This document shows, one piece after another, positions 32,713-40,305 of a DNA stretch of 40,385 nucleotides; the stretch's first letter is position 1; every line of letters starts with the position of its first letter. Under the pieces are notes generated by a model. It had not been told where the DNA came from and ran no database searches. It saw only the letters and a list, made by a program, of their open reading frames with translations. The stretch comes from Candidatus Buchananbacteria bacterium (GTDB taxonomy: Bacteria > Patescibacteriota > Patescibacteriia > CAIXNZ01), in NCBI GenBank assembly GCA_014729025.1, contig WJKP01000055.1, positions 1 through 40,385 of the forward strand. Reading direction: 5' to 3'. Both the position numbers and the translations under genes were made by a program.

Positions 32713-33132
32713 TTATTTTAAAATCGGTTTTTTGAATGTCCAATAACGATTGGCCAAAAAATTCCAAAAAAGTCCGACCATTATGGCAATTACTTTGGCT
32801 AAAAGATCATAAATTTGCAAATATTGTACTAAAGTAAATACAATTGAATTATTTAAAACAAAATAAACCGCATTAACACCGACAAATTTTAAATATTGGG
32901 TTTTTACATTCTTGGCTTTATCTCTAAAAGTCCAATGTTTATTAAAAATAAAACTGGCTGTCATGGCAATCCCTACTGATAATAAATTAGCGTATAAAAA
33001 ATAAACTCCCAGGACACGGCTAAATAATAAGTAAAAAATATAATCAAGCGCAGTATTACCCAGGCCGACCAGACAAAATTTTACAAACTGCCGACAAATT
33101 TCTTTTTTTAAAATTAGCTTGATTAACCACAT
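32713..33132 (-). CDS. GtrA-family membrane protein
   Basis: 139 residues with four membrane helices, as usual for the family. Seen: FVKFCLVGLGNTALDYIFYLL in helix 1, FIFNKHWTFRD after helix 2, YLKFVGVNAVYFVLNN in helix 3 and NFLANRYWTF at the end. GtrA-type proteins are thought to move polyprenyl-phosphate-linked sugars across the membrane for GT-C enzymes. Two such polytopic enzymes are present in the window. It starts 9 nt after the subtilase stop, so probably co-transcribed. Confidence 0.92.
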   Translation of the reverse strand: MWLIKLILKKEICRQFVKFCLVGLGNTALDYIFYLLFSRVLGVYFLYANLLSVGIAMTASFIFNKHWTFRDKAKNVKTQYLKFVGVNAVYFVLNNSIVFTLVQYLQIYDLLAKVIAIMVGLFWNFLANRYWTFKKPILK

Positions 33133-33141
33133 TTAAGCCAG

Positions 33142-34728
33142 TTAATTAGTAAATAAACCTTTATTTTGATCAATAGCAACAACCGTGTTTTTTTCTAAAA
33201 AAGGATCAAAGTCTTCCAATTCTTCAATTGGCTGACCGATTTGATAATTAACAAAAAAAGCCGCTGAAATATCAATAACCTGAGACTGCCAATTACTGCC
33301 ATATAACCCACTGGCCAGTTCTTCATTTTTAACCCAGCGCAAAACACTGCCTTGACTAACAGCATAAACCTTGGCATCTGACTGGATTTTAATTAAACGA
33401 GTACCGGGCCGAACAGTAACATTGCCGGACAAAGTTATTTGTGATAATTCATTAGCATTTATTTTTATAATCTTATTAAAATCATCATACCAGCTAAAAT
33501 AAGTGGCTGAGTCAGGAAAAACATAACGTTTACCGTTAATGGCCTGATAATAAATCGTTGATGAACCAGGCGTCTGGATTAAACGGGTCTCACCCGAATA
33601 TGACAATAAACTTTGCCAAACTTTAACCGGATTAACCAAGCCGTTACCCAATTTACCGATAAAACCAGGATTAACATCATCAATATTGTCAGTATTGTTT
33701 AAAATCAAATCAGTAATTTGTTGATTATTTAAGCTTGGTTCATAAGATTTTATCACCGCAGCCAATCCTGAAATAAGCGGTGCTGCCAACGAAGTGCCGG
33801 AAAAACCACTGCCATAATAATCTTGTAATTTAGGGACATCTGAATCATGAAACAACGTACCCCAAAAATTATCACCCGGGGCTATTATGTCCACACAGCT
33901 TGAACCGTAATTGGAATAACCGGCCAGTTTATTGTCTTTATCACTGGCACCGACACCAATTATAATATTTTTATTATCAAAACCTTGATGACAAACCGGG
34001 TACATTTTTTCAATATCCAAATCAACAACTTCACCCAAAAAATCCTCATTACCAGCTGCTACCACAATTACAAGACCGGCCTGATAAGCTTCATTTAAAG
34101 CAAATTCCAAGGCCTGATCATAAGAATCACCAACAAAACTTAAATTAATAATATCTGCCTGATTATCAATCGCATAATTAATCGCCTGAATAACATCTAA
34201 AGTATTACCGGAACCGTTTTGGCTCAAAACCCTTAACGGCATTATTTTAGTTTGCCAGCCCATACCGGTCCCGCCAATACCGTTATTGCCAACAGCAGCT
34301 GCGACTCCGGCAATAAAAGTACCATGCACAATCGCTTCTTCAATGCAAGTTTGGCGTTTGAAACAATTAGGATCATATTTGGGCCGAGGATCATTATTTT
34401 CTTCTATAAAATCCCAGCCATTAATATCGTCAATATACCCGTTTTGGTCATTATCAATGCCGTCACCTAAAATTTCATCATTATTAACCCAGACATTGTC
34501 ATGCAAATCAGGATGATCAGGGTCAATGCCTGAATCAATCATGGCAATTACCACATTTTTACTGCCGGTTTCCTCGGCCCAGACTTGAGGCATGTTTAAT
34601 TTATCCAAATACCATTGTTTATCATAACCGGGATCATTTGGCATTAATTCAGCTGCCATAACAAAATTACCTGTTAAAAACAGGCTTAAAATTAAAAAAA
34701 AGACGATTATTTTTTTGTTTAATTTCAT
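33142..34728 (-). CDS. Exported subtilisin-like (S8) protease with C-terminal surface module
   Basis: 528 residues: signal peptide (about residues 1-25), S8 catalytic domain (~40-375) and C-terminal module (~380-508). The triad is complete: Asp65 in IDSGIDPDHPDL, His135 in VHGTFIAG, Ser313 in GTSLAAP, plus oxyanion Asn227 in AAGNED. There is no obvious long propeptide. Asp/Asn-rich NDQNGYIDD could bind calcium. The C-terminal module (with NGKRYVFPD, SGNVTVRPGTRLIKI, VYAVSQGSVLRWV) is shared with the proteins at 35185-36825 and 38411-40189. It may anchor the protease to the cell surface. Strong family call; target unknown. Confidence 0.95.
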   Translation of the reverse strand: MKLNKKIIVFFLILSLFLTGNFVMAAELMPNDPGYDKQWYLDKLNMPQVWAEETGSKNVVIAMIDSGIDPDHPDLHDNVWVNNDEILGDGIDNDQNGYIDDINGWDFIEENNDPRPKYDPNCFKRQTCIEEAIVHGTFIAGVAAAVGNNGIGGTGMGWQTKIMPLRVLSQNGSGNTLDVIQAINYAIDNQADIINLSFVGDSYDQALEFALNEAYQAGLVIVVAAGNEDFLGEVVDLDIEKMYPVCHQGFDNKNIIIGVGASDKDNKLAGYSNYGSSCVDIIAPGDNFWGTLFHDSDVPKLQDYYGSGFSGTSLAAPLISGLAAVIKSYEPSLNNQQITDLILNNTDNIDDVNPGFIGKLGNGLVNPVKVWQSLLSYSGETRLIQTPGSSTIYYQAINGKRYVFPDSATYFSWYDDFNKIIKINANELSQITLSGNVTVRPGTRLIKIQSDAKVYAVSQGSVLRWVKNEELASGLYGSNWQSQVIDISAAFFVNYQIGQPIEELEDFDPFLEKNTVVAIDQNKGLFTN

Positions 34729-34779
34729 TTTTTTAAAAATTTAAAATATCAACCCTGAAAATGCCAAGATCAGCTAATG

Positions 34780-34859
34780 CCCTCGCTTGTCACGGGTAGC
34801 ATGGAGCCCCTGCGCCATGCCTTCGCTTGTCACGGGTAGCATGGAGCCCCTGCTCCATG
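34780..34859 (+). repeat. Two tandem 40-bp GTAG-headed REP units
   Basis: Two contiguous near-identical units with a 40-nt period. Each has GTAG (34796-34799; 34836-34839) directly followed by a hairpin with 7-nt arms and a 6-nt loop: CATGGAG...CGCCATG (34800-34819, one mismatch) and CATGGAG...CTCCATG (34840-34859, perfect). They face the opposite-strand unit at 34873-34896 and together form a BIME-like inverted array. Confidence 0.85.
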
Positions 34860-35185
34860 TCGGGCAATTGCGCCAAGAGCAGAGACTCTTGGCTACCCCT
34901 TTTTTTATAATAATCAATAATATTACGAGCTGAATAAGACTTTATATTTTGAACCACTCTTGAAATTGTCAAATCCGGATACTTTTCCAAATCAAAATAA
35001 ATTAAAAAATGCACATGATCAGGCATCAGACAATAACCGTAAATTTTCAATGCCCATTTTTCTCTATAAAAATCCAAATTGGCTAAAAATAATTGGCAAC
35101 ACTTTTCATCTTTAAAATAAGCCTTATTATTAAATGTCCGAAATGTCACAAAATGAATATCACCCGGCTGATTAAATCTTTGCAT
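34790..35185 (-). pseudogene. REP-associated tyrosine transposase (RAYT), C-terminal half lost
   Basis: 131 codons. Residues 1-96 are the N-terminal half of a Y1/RAYT transposase: FNQPGDIHFVTFRTFNNK, the HUH pair in MPDHVHFLIYF (His57, His59) and the likely nucleophile Tyr84 in IKSYSARN. After residue ~97 the frame runs through the REP hairpins at 34780-34896 and stops, without the WQxGFYD...YIHxNPV half of the family. That half is found in the remnant at 36829-37220. The ATG overlaps the stop of the upstream surface-protein gene by 1 nt. Probably inactive as a full enzyme, although HUH and Tyr are intact, so residual activity is conceivable. Confidence 0.8.
34873..34896 (-). repeat. GTAG-headed REP unit, inverted
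   Basis: Minus strand: GTAG (34896-34893) then stem CCAAGAG/CTCTTGG (34892-34886 and 34879-34873) with a 6-nt loop. Opposite orientation to the tandem pair at 34780-34859. Confidence 0.85.
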
Positions 35186-36825
35186 TATAATAACCCTTTA
35201 TCCTGATTAATGGTCTTGATTTGTTCAATTAATTGCCCGGGGTTATAATCCTCGGAATTTTTAATCTCACCTGCCAACTCATAATCAGTAAAAAAAACAT
35301 CAGGCACATCTTTGATTTTTTGCTGCCAATTATTACCGTAAACTGAATTAGCTATATTTTCCGAAGTAATCCATTTTAATTGCCCGTCTTGGTCAACAGC
35401 ATAAACTTTGGGCTCGGTTGTTATTTTAACCAAATAAACACCCGGTTTATAAGTAACATTACCACCGATCGGAATCAAAGCCAATTGCTGGTCAGTTATT
35501 TTTTTTACCTGGGAAAAATCATCATACCAGCTTAAATAAACGCCTTGGCTGGGAAAAACATAACGTTTACCGTCAGCGCCATAATAATAAACAGCCTGGG
35601 TACTGGCTTTAATTAAATCACCATAATCAATATCAGTATCTGCTAAACCAGGTTCAACTACTTTAATTACTGCTTGCCCCAAAATTGTCTGATCAATTGA
35701 AAATTTAATATTATGCAAACCAGGCTGCACCGAATAAACGTCAAATTCAATTTCACCGTTTTTATCTGATAAATTATTAGGTAAATTAACAAAAAGACCG
35801 GGATCAGCCGTATAATCAACAGACCAATTAGCAATCGGCTGATTGCCAGTATCACGTAATTTAATAATGCCCATTGCCGGATCCAACCCGCTATTAGTAA
35901 TGGTCGTATTATTCATGACAATATCGGAATTATCAGGTGAAAATTCTTGATTTACAACATTAACAGTAATCGGCGCGGTTTGACTAAAATTACCCCAATC
36001 ATCATAAGCCTGCAAACTAAGGGTGTATTCTCCGTCTTTTATATTTTGCCAATCATAAGTCCATTGATACGGCAAAACATTATAATTGGTAATAGCTAAA
36101 AGCTGGTCATTGATTTTTATGGCAAAAGCTTTCAAACCATGATTACCCTGATCACGAGCCAAACCTTTAATTAAAAAATGATCATTATTAATAAAATCAT
36201 TATCAGTTAAATTAATTATAACCAATTTAGGCCCTGTTTCATCATAAGCGACATTGGAAACAACCTGATTACTGTTATTTGTTAAATTTTTATCAGTTGG
36301 CCCGTTATTGCCTGAATCAAGAAAAATCCCAAAATCACCAACATCAAAACTGTTATTATTGTTTACATCAAGCAAAGCCGGTATTTGCATTTGAATAGTA
36401 CCGGTTTCTTCAATCAAACTATAAGTTTCAATAGACACATAAAAATGTAAACTATCGTCAATTGATTCGCTTAAATTATCAATATACCAGGATTTAAAAC
36501 CCGAAGAATAATCAAAATCACCAACAACTCTATCAATACCCATGCCCTGAAACCCTAAAGGCCCGTCATCAACCCATAACGTCATATATTTAATATGATT
36601 AAAATTACCGGCTGAACCACGGTTACGCAAAGAAATCGCCCGCACAACATCAGGTTCAAGGCTAATTAAAGTAAAATCCAAAACTAAATCATCAAAAGTC
36701 CCGGCTAAAAAAGTATCATAAGGCGCATGTAAATTAACAATAGCATTAGACTCAAAAGCCAAGGTATTATTGGGTAATAAAACCAAAACTAAACTTATAA
36801 CAATAAAATAAATTAATTTTTTCAT
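35185..36825 (-). CDS. Exported multi-domain surface protein with KRYVFP module
   Basis: 546 residues. Signal peptide (about residues 1-23); a beta-rich N-terminal domain; a calcium-loop-like stretch DVNNNNSFDVGDFG; an Ig-like domain (~205-305, with DWQNIKDGEYTLSLQAYDDWGN); a second Ig-like region (~310-395); and the shared module at ~402-527 (GDLIKASTQAVYYYG, GKRYVFPS, PIGGNVTYKPGVYLVKI, KVYAVDQDGQLKWI). The chain ends with the same INQDKGLL-like tail seen in the subtilase. A structural or adhesive cell-surface role is likely. It sits between the two halves of a broken RAYT and upstream of the subtilase. Confidence 0.82.
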   Translation of the reverse strand: MKKLIYFIVISLVLVLLPNNTLAFESNAIVNLHAPYDTFLAGTFDDLVLDFTLISLEPDVVRAISLRNRGSAGNFNHIKYMTLWVDDGPLGFQGMGIDRVVGDFDYSSGFKSWYIDNLSESIDDSLHFYVSIETYSLIEETGTIQMQIPALLDVNNNNSFDVGDFGIFLDSGNNGPTDKNLTNNSNQVVSNVAYDETGPKLVIINLTDNDFINNDHFLIKGLARDQGNHGLKAFAIKINDQLLAITNYNVLPYQWTYDWQNIKDGEYTLSLQAYDDWGNFSQTAPITVNVVNQEFSPDNSDIVMNNTTITNSGLDPAMGIIKLRDTGNQPIANWSVDYTADPGLFVNLPNNLSDKNGEIEFDVYSVQPGLHNIKFSIDQTILGQAVIKVVEPGLADTDIDYGDLIKASTQAVYYYGADGKRYVFPSQGVYLSWYDDFSQVKKITDQQLALIPIGGNVTYKPGVYLVKITTEPKVYAVDQDGQLKWITSENIANSVYGNNWQQKIKDVPDVFFTDYELAGEIKNSEDYNPGQLIEQIKTINQDKGLL

Positions 36826-36828
36826 AAT

Positions 36829-37220
36829 TTAATTAATATCAATTTTAAAAACACGATGATCAGCTAATTTCCGCCACAGGCAGACAGGCAGCCTCTGGCT
36901 GACATAATTGCGCCAAGAACAATATTTATACTGCGAAATATCAGTGGTTAAGCCGTGTTTAACGGGATTATCATGAATATATTTTAATTTTTCCTCAAAT
37001 TTTTTATCAGAATAAACATTAAAATCATAAAACCCAGCCTGCCAAATTTTCAGACAATCACGTGTTGACAGATAATTAAAGCCTTTCTCCCTACGGGTAA
37101 ACAAGGCTTTTATGCCTTGTCTAAAAAATTTTTCCTGCCGAAGCATAAAAGCTTCGGTTGCCATGTTTAGTTATCAGATATTTTGAAATCAATGAATATC
37201 ACCTGATTAAATTTAGGCAT
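36829..37220 (-). pseudogene. RAYT transposase remnant: start stub plus C-terminal half
   Basis: ATG 37220 begins MPKFNQ, followed by nucleotides matching the start of the RAYT at 35185 (TTTAATCAG...GTGATATTCATT) but lacking 4 nt, then a stop. After the REP hairpins (37097-37161) the frame continues to 36829 as the C-terminal half of a RAYT: FNYLSTRDCLKIWQAGFYDF, YSDKKFEEKLKYIHDNPVKHGL and YKYCSWRNY. The segment with HUH and catalytic Tyr is missing. A 111-codon frame from ATG 37164 could be translated but would lack catalytic residues. The gene lies 2 nt after the TPR-protein stop. Confidence 0.82.
37097..37161. repeat. Inverted pair of REP-type hairpins inside the RAYT remnant
   Basis: Plus strand: GTAA (37097-37100), then ACAAGGC/GCCTTGT (37101-37107 and 37114-37120), 6-nt loop. 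Minus strand: GCAA (37161-37158), then CCGAAGC/GCTTCGG (37157-37151 and 37144-37138), 6-nt loop. The geometry matches the GTAG-headed units; heads point outwards. Confidence 0.75.
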
Positions 37221-37222
37221 CT

Positions 37223-37846
37223 TTAATCTTTGGGAATCTGATTATATTGACTCAAATATTCATTTAAACGTTGCTGGTATTGATTTTTGTTTTCCTGATC
37301 AAATTCCAAGGAACGGTTAATTTGCTCAATAAAAGCTTGATTCGGTTCCAATAATTTATCCTGATACAAGGTTAATAATTCTTTATAAGCCAAAGTGTAC
37401 AAAGGAAAAACTTCCAAAATCTCATAATAATGTTTTTCAGCTTCTTTAAACTGACCTTGATCGGTTCTGACCCGCGCTAAACCCAAAATAATTTCCGGAT
37501 CATAAGGATCAACATTCAAATGCTGGGAAAAGGCAGTAATAGCCTGTTCATATGCGCCCAAATCACGATAAATATAACCCAAATTCAATAAAGAAGTCCG
37601 GTCAAACGGTTCTTCCTTTAAAGTATCAATAGCTTGCTCATATAACGCAAATTTATCATCTGGCAAATCCTCAGCAGTTAATTTCATATACTGCATACCT
37701 TCCACTGTTTCATAATCAGGCGCTGTTGGTTGGCTTGGCTGGTAATAAACAAAAATCAAAACACCTAAAATAAGAATAATAACTACTCCCCCAATTAAAT
37801 AAACCAAATTTTGCTGATTTTTCATATTTTCTGACAACTTTTTCAT
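37223..37846 (-). CDS. Membrane-anchored TPR protein
   Basis: 207 residues. One N-terminal membrane segment (about residues 15-33) is followed by a Pro-rich linker and helical repeats. TPR signatures are visible: LLNLGYIYRDLGAYEQAITAF (about residues 86-106), NVDPYDPEIILGLARVRTDQGQFKEAEKHY (written in parts: DPEIILGLARV then GQFKEAEKHYYEI) and a third degenerate repeat. TPRs mediate protein contacts; outside the membrane this could assemble surface or pilus-like complexes. Heads the leftward run that contains the surface-protein and glycan genes. Confidence 0.82.
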   Translation of the reverse strand: MKKLSENMKNQQNLVYLIGGVVIILILGVLIFVYYQPSQPTAPDYETVEGMQYMKLTAEDLPDDKFALYEQAIDTLKEEPFDRTSLLNLGYIYRDLGAYEQAITAFSQHLNVDPYDPEIILGLARVRTDQGQFKEAEKHYYEILEVFPLYTLAYKELLTLYQDKLLEPNQAFIEQINRSLEFDQENKNQYQQRLNEYLSQYNQIPKD

Positions 37847-37951
37847 AAAAATACAATAATTTAATAATTAAGGATTTCTTTATTAATTTTAACTTAAAAT
37901 CAGGATAAATTCAACCAGCTTTAAAATCCATAAATTAATCATTTTAAATCA

Positions 37952-37976
37952 AAGAGCAGGTTTTAAACCTGCCCCT
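37952..37976. repeat. Dispersed palindrome (GCAGG...CCTGC)
   Basis: AGAGCAGG then a near-palindrome GCAGGTTTTAAACCTGC (37956-37972) and CCCT. It shares its arms with the element at 31500-31526. It lies in a 220-bp gap (37847-38067) otherwise holding only a terminator and A/T-rich DNA. Confidence 0.5.
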
Positions 37977-38018
37977 ATAAATTTATGACTTCCAAATAAC
38001 AATAATAATCTATTCATA

Positions 38019-38047
38019 CAAAAAAAGAAGCCTAATTAGCTTCTTTA
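38019..38047 (-). terminator. Terminator of the 41-aa protein gene
   Basis: Stem AAAGAAGC (38024-38031) / GCTTCTTT (38039-38046), 7-nt loop; a run of T follows on the minus strand. Confidence 0.85.
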
Positions 38048-38067
38048 TATAAATGCCCTATAAAAAA

Positions 38068-38193
38068 TTAAATTACCGAAGTTTGCAATACATCAAATCT
38101 TTGATTTAAATCGGCCAAATCTTTTTTGCTGGCAACTTCTTCTCTGGTGGCAAATACTTTAACCAATTTTTCTATATCTTTATCTTCTAGCAT
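38068..38193 (-). CDS. 41-residue helical protein
   Basis: ATG 38193 to TAA 38068. The peptide begins MLEDKDIEKLVKVFATREEV, then a lysine/aspartate-rich helix (SKKDLADLNQRFDVLQ), a pattern suggesting a short amphipathic or coiled-coil helix. Similar FATKEDL-type short proteins occur, from memory, in Patescibacteria. A terminator follows 21 nt after the stop, which supports transcription. No ribosome site. Function unknown. It may be a truncated form of a longer coiled-coil protein. Confidence 0.6.
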   Translation of the reverse strand: MLEDKDIEKLVKVFATREEVASKKDLADLNQRFDVLQTSVI

Positions 38194-38265
38194 AAAAATA
38201 TTTATGACTTATATCAATATTATAACAATTTATTTAAAATTGTCAAAAAATTTTTATTGCTCATT

Positions 38266-38315
38266 TTATTCTTCGCATGATTGCAGATTGCTGCGAATGA
38301 ATTCGCAGCTACCCT
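38266..38315 (-). repeat. GTAG-headed REP unit with upstream extension
   Basis: Minus strand: GTAG (38312-38309), then perfect stem CTGCGAA/TTCGCAG (38308-38302 and 38297-38291), here with a 4-nt loop. On the plus strand it is preceded by CTTCGCATGATTGCAG, which recurs at the very end of the window, so the unit is repeated. Confidence 0.8.
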
Positions 38316-38332
38316 AGGACACATTTTCCCTA

Positions 38333-38364
38333 AAAACAAACCCAGCCCCTTAAAAGGGGCTGGG
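38333..38364 (-). terminator. Strong terminator of the large exported-protein gene
   Basis: Perfect 11-bp GC-rich stem CCCAGCCCCTT (38341-38351) / AAGGGGCTGGG (38354-38364) with a 2-nt centre; the minus strand continues T-rich. It lies 46 nt after the stop. Confidence 0.92.
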
Positions 38365-38410
38365 TTATGAGAATGGTGCAAAGTCAGAAAACCTTGCGTA
38401 CAAAATTCAT

Positions 38411-40189
38411 TTAGAATGATGTGCCAAGACCATTAACCGGTAAGTTTTCTAATAAATAACCGTTAGAAGCAAGACCTGAACCATCAAGCCATTCAAGACA
38501 ATTATTATTCTTGATCGTATCAACATCAGAATCATCACAACCACCAGCACCAGCAGTATCATTTGAGATTAAATCAACAGTAATTGCATCATCTAAAACA
38601 GATGATGCACCTGTTGTATTTAATACAACTCTATAAGATTTACTTGTCGTTGGATTAATATTCATTGGACTGGAACCGGCAAGGCCTGGGTTATCCAATT
38701 CAACTACGACTTCAATAATATCTGGGCCAGCACCAAGACAAGACGTAGCTGAAGGTGTAGCTGTAATAGTAGCATTAGCAGCTAAATCAGTTGATAAATC
38801 ACCAGTATCATACAGTTCAAGAGTTGATGGGATAGAACAAGCCCAATCAGTACCAGCAAAATCAGAAGCACTTAATTTAAAAGTTAAATGATTAATAGTT
38901 GAAACATTCCCATTACTATTAGATAAATCAAAAATCAAATAATAATCCAGGCTCGGCACAGCATCAATTCTCTGTGGTGAGGCGATATTAAGTGAAAAAT
39001 CTAAAATAGTTTTTCTGGCATATAATGGGTTGCCAGTACTATCAGAGTCACCGGCATTATTCGCAGTCGCAAAACTACCAGTAGCCAGGCATTGGGCTTT
39101 TGTTAAAGCGTTAATAGCTGGATTCAAATCAGCGTCTTGAGACTCTAATGTTAAAGTAAATGGATTATTACCAGCCAAAGCACCAGCGGCATCAGTCTGA
39201 ACATTAACCATAGCTGACATATAACTGTCCACGCCTGCAGGCACATACCAATTCATTAAAGTAAATGAAGCAATACCACCAACCACGGCACTTGATTTTG
39301 TTTCATAAGTGGTTTGGCCGGCATCAGTTGGGTAAGAAATTGAAATACTGGCAACATTAACAGCGCCGCTACCGCCAACTGAAATAGTCGCCTCTGTTAT
39401 TTTAAAAGCCTGATTAGTTGCTTGCCCCAAAACTCTTAAAGCTTTTTGGTCAGTCGCACCCATTTGCACTAATCTGGTCGCGTATTCAGAATCAGCAATA
39501 TCAGCTGACAAACCTATAAAACCAGGTTCTGGAGCGCCACCAAAGCTAACCGGTGGCTGCGCAATTGGTTGCGTTGTTGATTCTTCAGTTGAATCTATTG
39601 GTTCTGCTATTTCTTCTGTTTCTTGAGGCGCTTGAGGTTCCTGTTGTTCTTCTGTTTCTTGTGTTTCCGAAACTAAAGACTTATCCATATCAATTGTCTG
39701 AACCGAATCCATAGCTTCTTCTTTATCATAATCAGCACAATCAGTAATGGGCTGGCCAATCGTATAATTAATAAAAAAAGCATCAGAAATATCTGCTACT
39801 AAATCTTCCCAATCAGCACCATATAAACATTCAGCAATAGCTTCAGTGGTGACCCAACGCAAGGTACCATCTTGAGAAACAGCATAAACTTTTGGGTCAG
39901 TATTAATTTTCACCATCTTGGTTCCCGGCCTAAAAGTAACATTACCGCCAATCGGAATAGCAGCCAATTCTTCGTCAGTAATTTCTTTAACTTCAGAGAA
40001 GTTAGCATACCATGTTTCGTATGTTTTTAGATCTGGAAAAACATAACGTTTAGCATCAACGCCATAGTAATAAACTGCTGAAGATGACGCTTTTATAAGA
40101 TCACCTGGCGCTAAATCAGCGGCGTAAACAGCCGGTAAAAATACTAAGCAAAACATGCCAAGCAAAGTCAAAAAAAGAATTTTTTTCAT
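38411..40189 (-). CDS. Large exported surface protein with N-terminal KRYVFP module
   Basis: 592 residues from ATG 40189, chosen because GGGAGAAAA precedes it; an in-frame ATG at 40210 lies upstream of that site. Signal peptide (residues 1-23, cut near AVYAA). Shared module at ~29-154 (GDLIKASSSAVYYYG, AKRYVFPD, PIGGNVTFRPGTKMVKI, KVYAVSQDGTLRWV). Then a Glu/Gln/Pro/Thr linker (~170-215) and a ~375-residue Ser/Thr/Ala/Asn-rich beta domain with a few cysteines. No membrane anchor or sorting signal at the end (NGLGTSF). With its own promoter, leader hairpin and strong terminator it may be an abundant surface or S-layer-like protein. Confidence 0.83.
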   Translation of the reverse strand: MKKILFLTLLGMFCLVFLPAVYAADLAPGDLIKASSSAVYYYGVDAKRYVFPDLKTYETWYANFSEVKEITDEELAAIPIGGNVTFRPGTKMVKINTDPKVYAVSQDGTLRWVTTEAIAECLYGADWEDLVADISDAFFINYTIGQPITDCADYDKEEAMDSVQTIDMDKSLVSETQETEEQQEPQAPQETEEIAEPIDSTEESTTQPIAQPPVSFGGAPEPGFIGLSADIADSEYATRLVQMGATDQKALRVLGQATNQAFKITEATISVGGSGAVNVASISISYPTDAGQTTYETKSSAVVGGIASFTLMNWYVPAGVDSYMSAMVNVQTDAAGALAGNNPFTLTLESQDADLNPAINALTKAQCLATGSFATANNAGDSDSTGNPLYARKTILDFSLNIASPQRIDAVPSLDYYLIFDLSNSNGNVSTINHLTFKLSASDFAGTDWACSIPSTLELYDTGDLSTDLAANATITATPSATSCLGAGPDIIEVVVELDNPGLAGSSPMNINPTTSKSYRVVLNTTGASSVLDDAITVDLISNDTAGAGGCDDSDVDTIKNNNCLEWLDGSGLASNGYLLENLPVNGLGTSF

Positions 40190-40202
40190 AAATTTTCTCC
40201 CT

Positions 40203-40225
40203 GCTCTCAAAGAATTAATGAGAGC
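40203..40225 (-). promoter_or_regulatory. Leader hairpin before the large exported-protein gene
   Basis: Perfect 7-bp stem GCTCTCA (40203-40209) / TGAGAGC (40219-40225) with a 9-nt loop, immediately upstream of the ribosome site. It may stabilise the mRNA 5' end. Confidence 0.55.
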
Positions 40226-40255
40226 AATTAAAATTAATTTTCATATTTTAATTAC

Positions 40256-40264
40256 ATTATACCA
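40256..40264 (-). promoter_or_regulatory. Extended -10 promoter of the large exported-protein gene
   Basis: Minus strand TGGTATAAT (40264-40256): TG, one base, consensus TATAAT. No good -35 at normal spacing; about 67 nt upstream of the start codon. Confidence 0.65.
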
Positions 40265-40305
40265 TATTAACAATAATTTTTCATAAAAAAGCGCCAAAAT
40301 AAAAA

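Noticed and set aside
32595-32720. A 39-codon minus-strand frame ending in IIDWQFNKLK after the GtrA gene
   Set aside because: It overlaps the GtrA 3' end, has only a TTG start with no ribosome site, and no recognisable family; possible remnant but not supportable.
34780-34859. Possible CRISPR array
   Set aside because: Only two units, directly adjacent with no unique spacers, GTAG-headed hairpins, and no cas genes; REP units explain it better.
38126-38317. 63-codon plus-strand frame across the 41-residue gene
   Set aside because: Antisense shadow spanning the REP hairpin; no ribosome site or motif.
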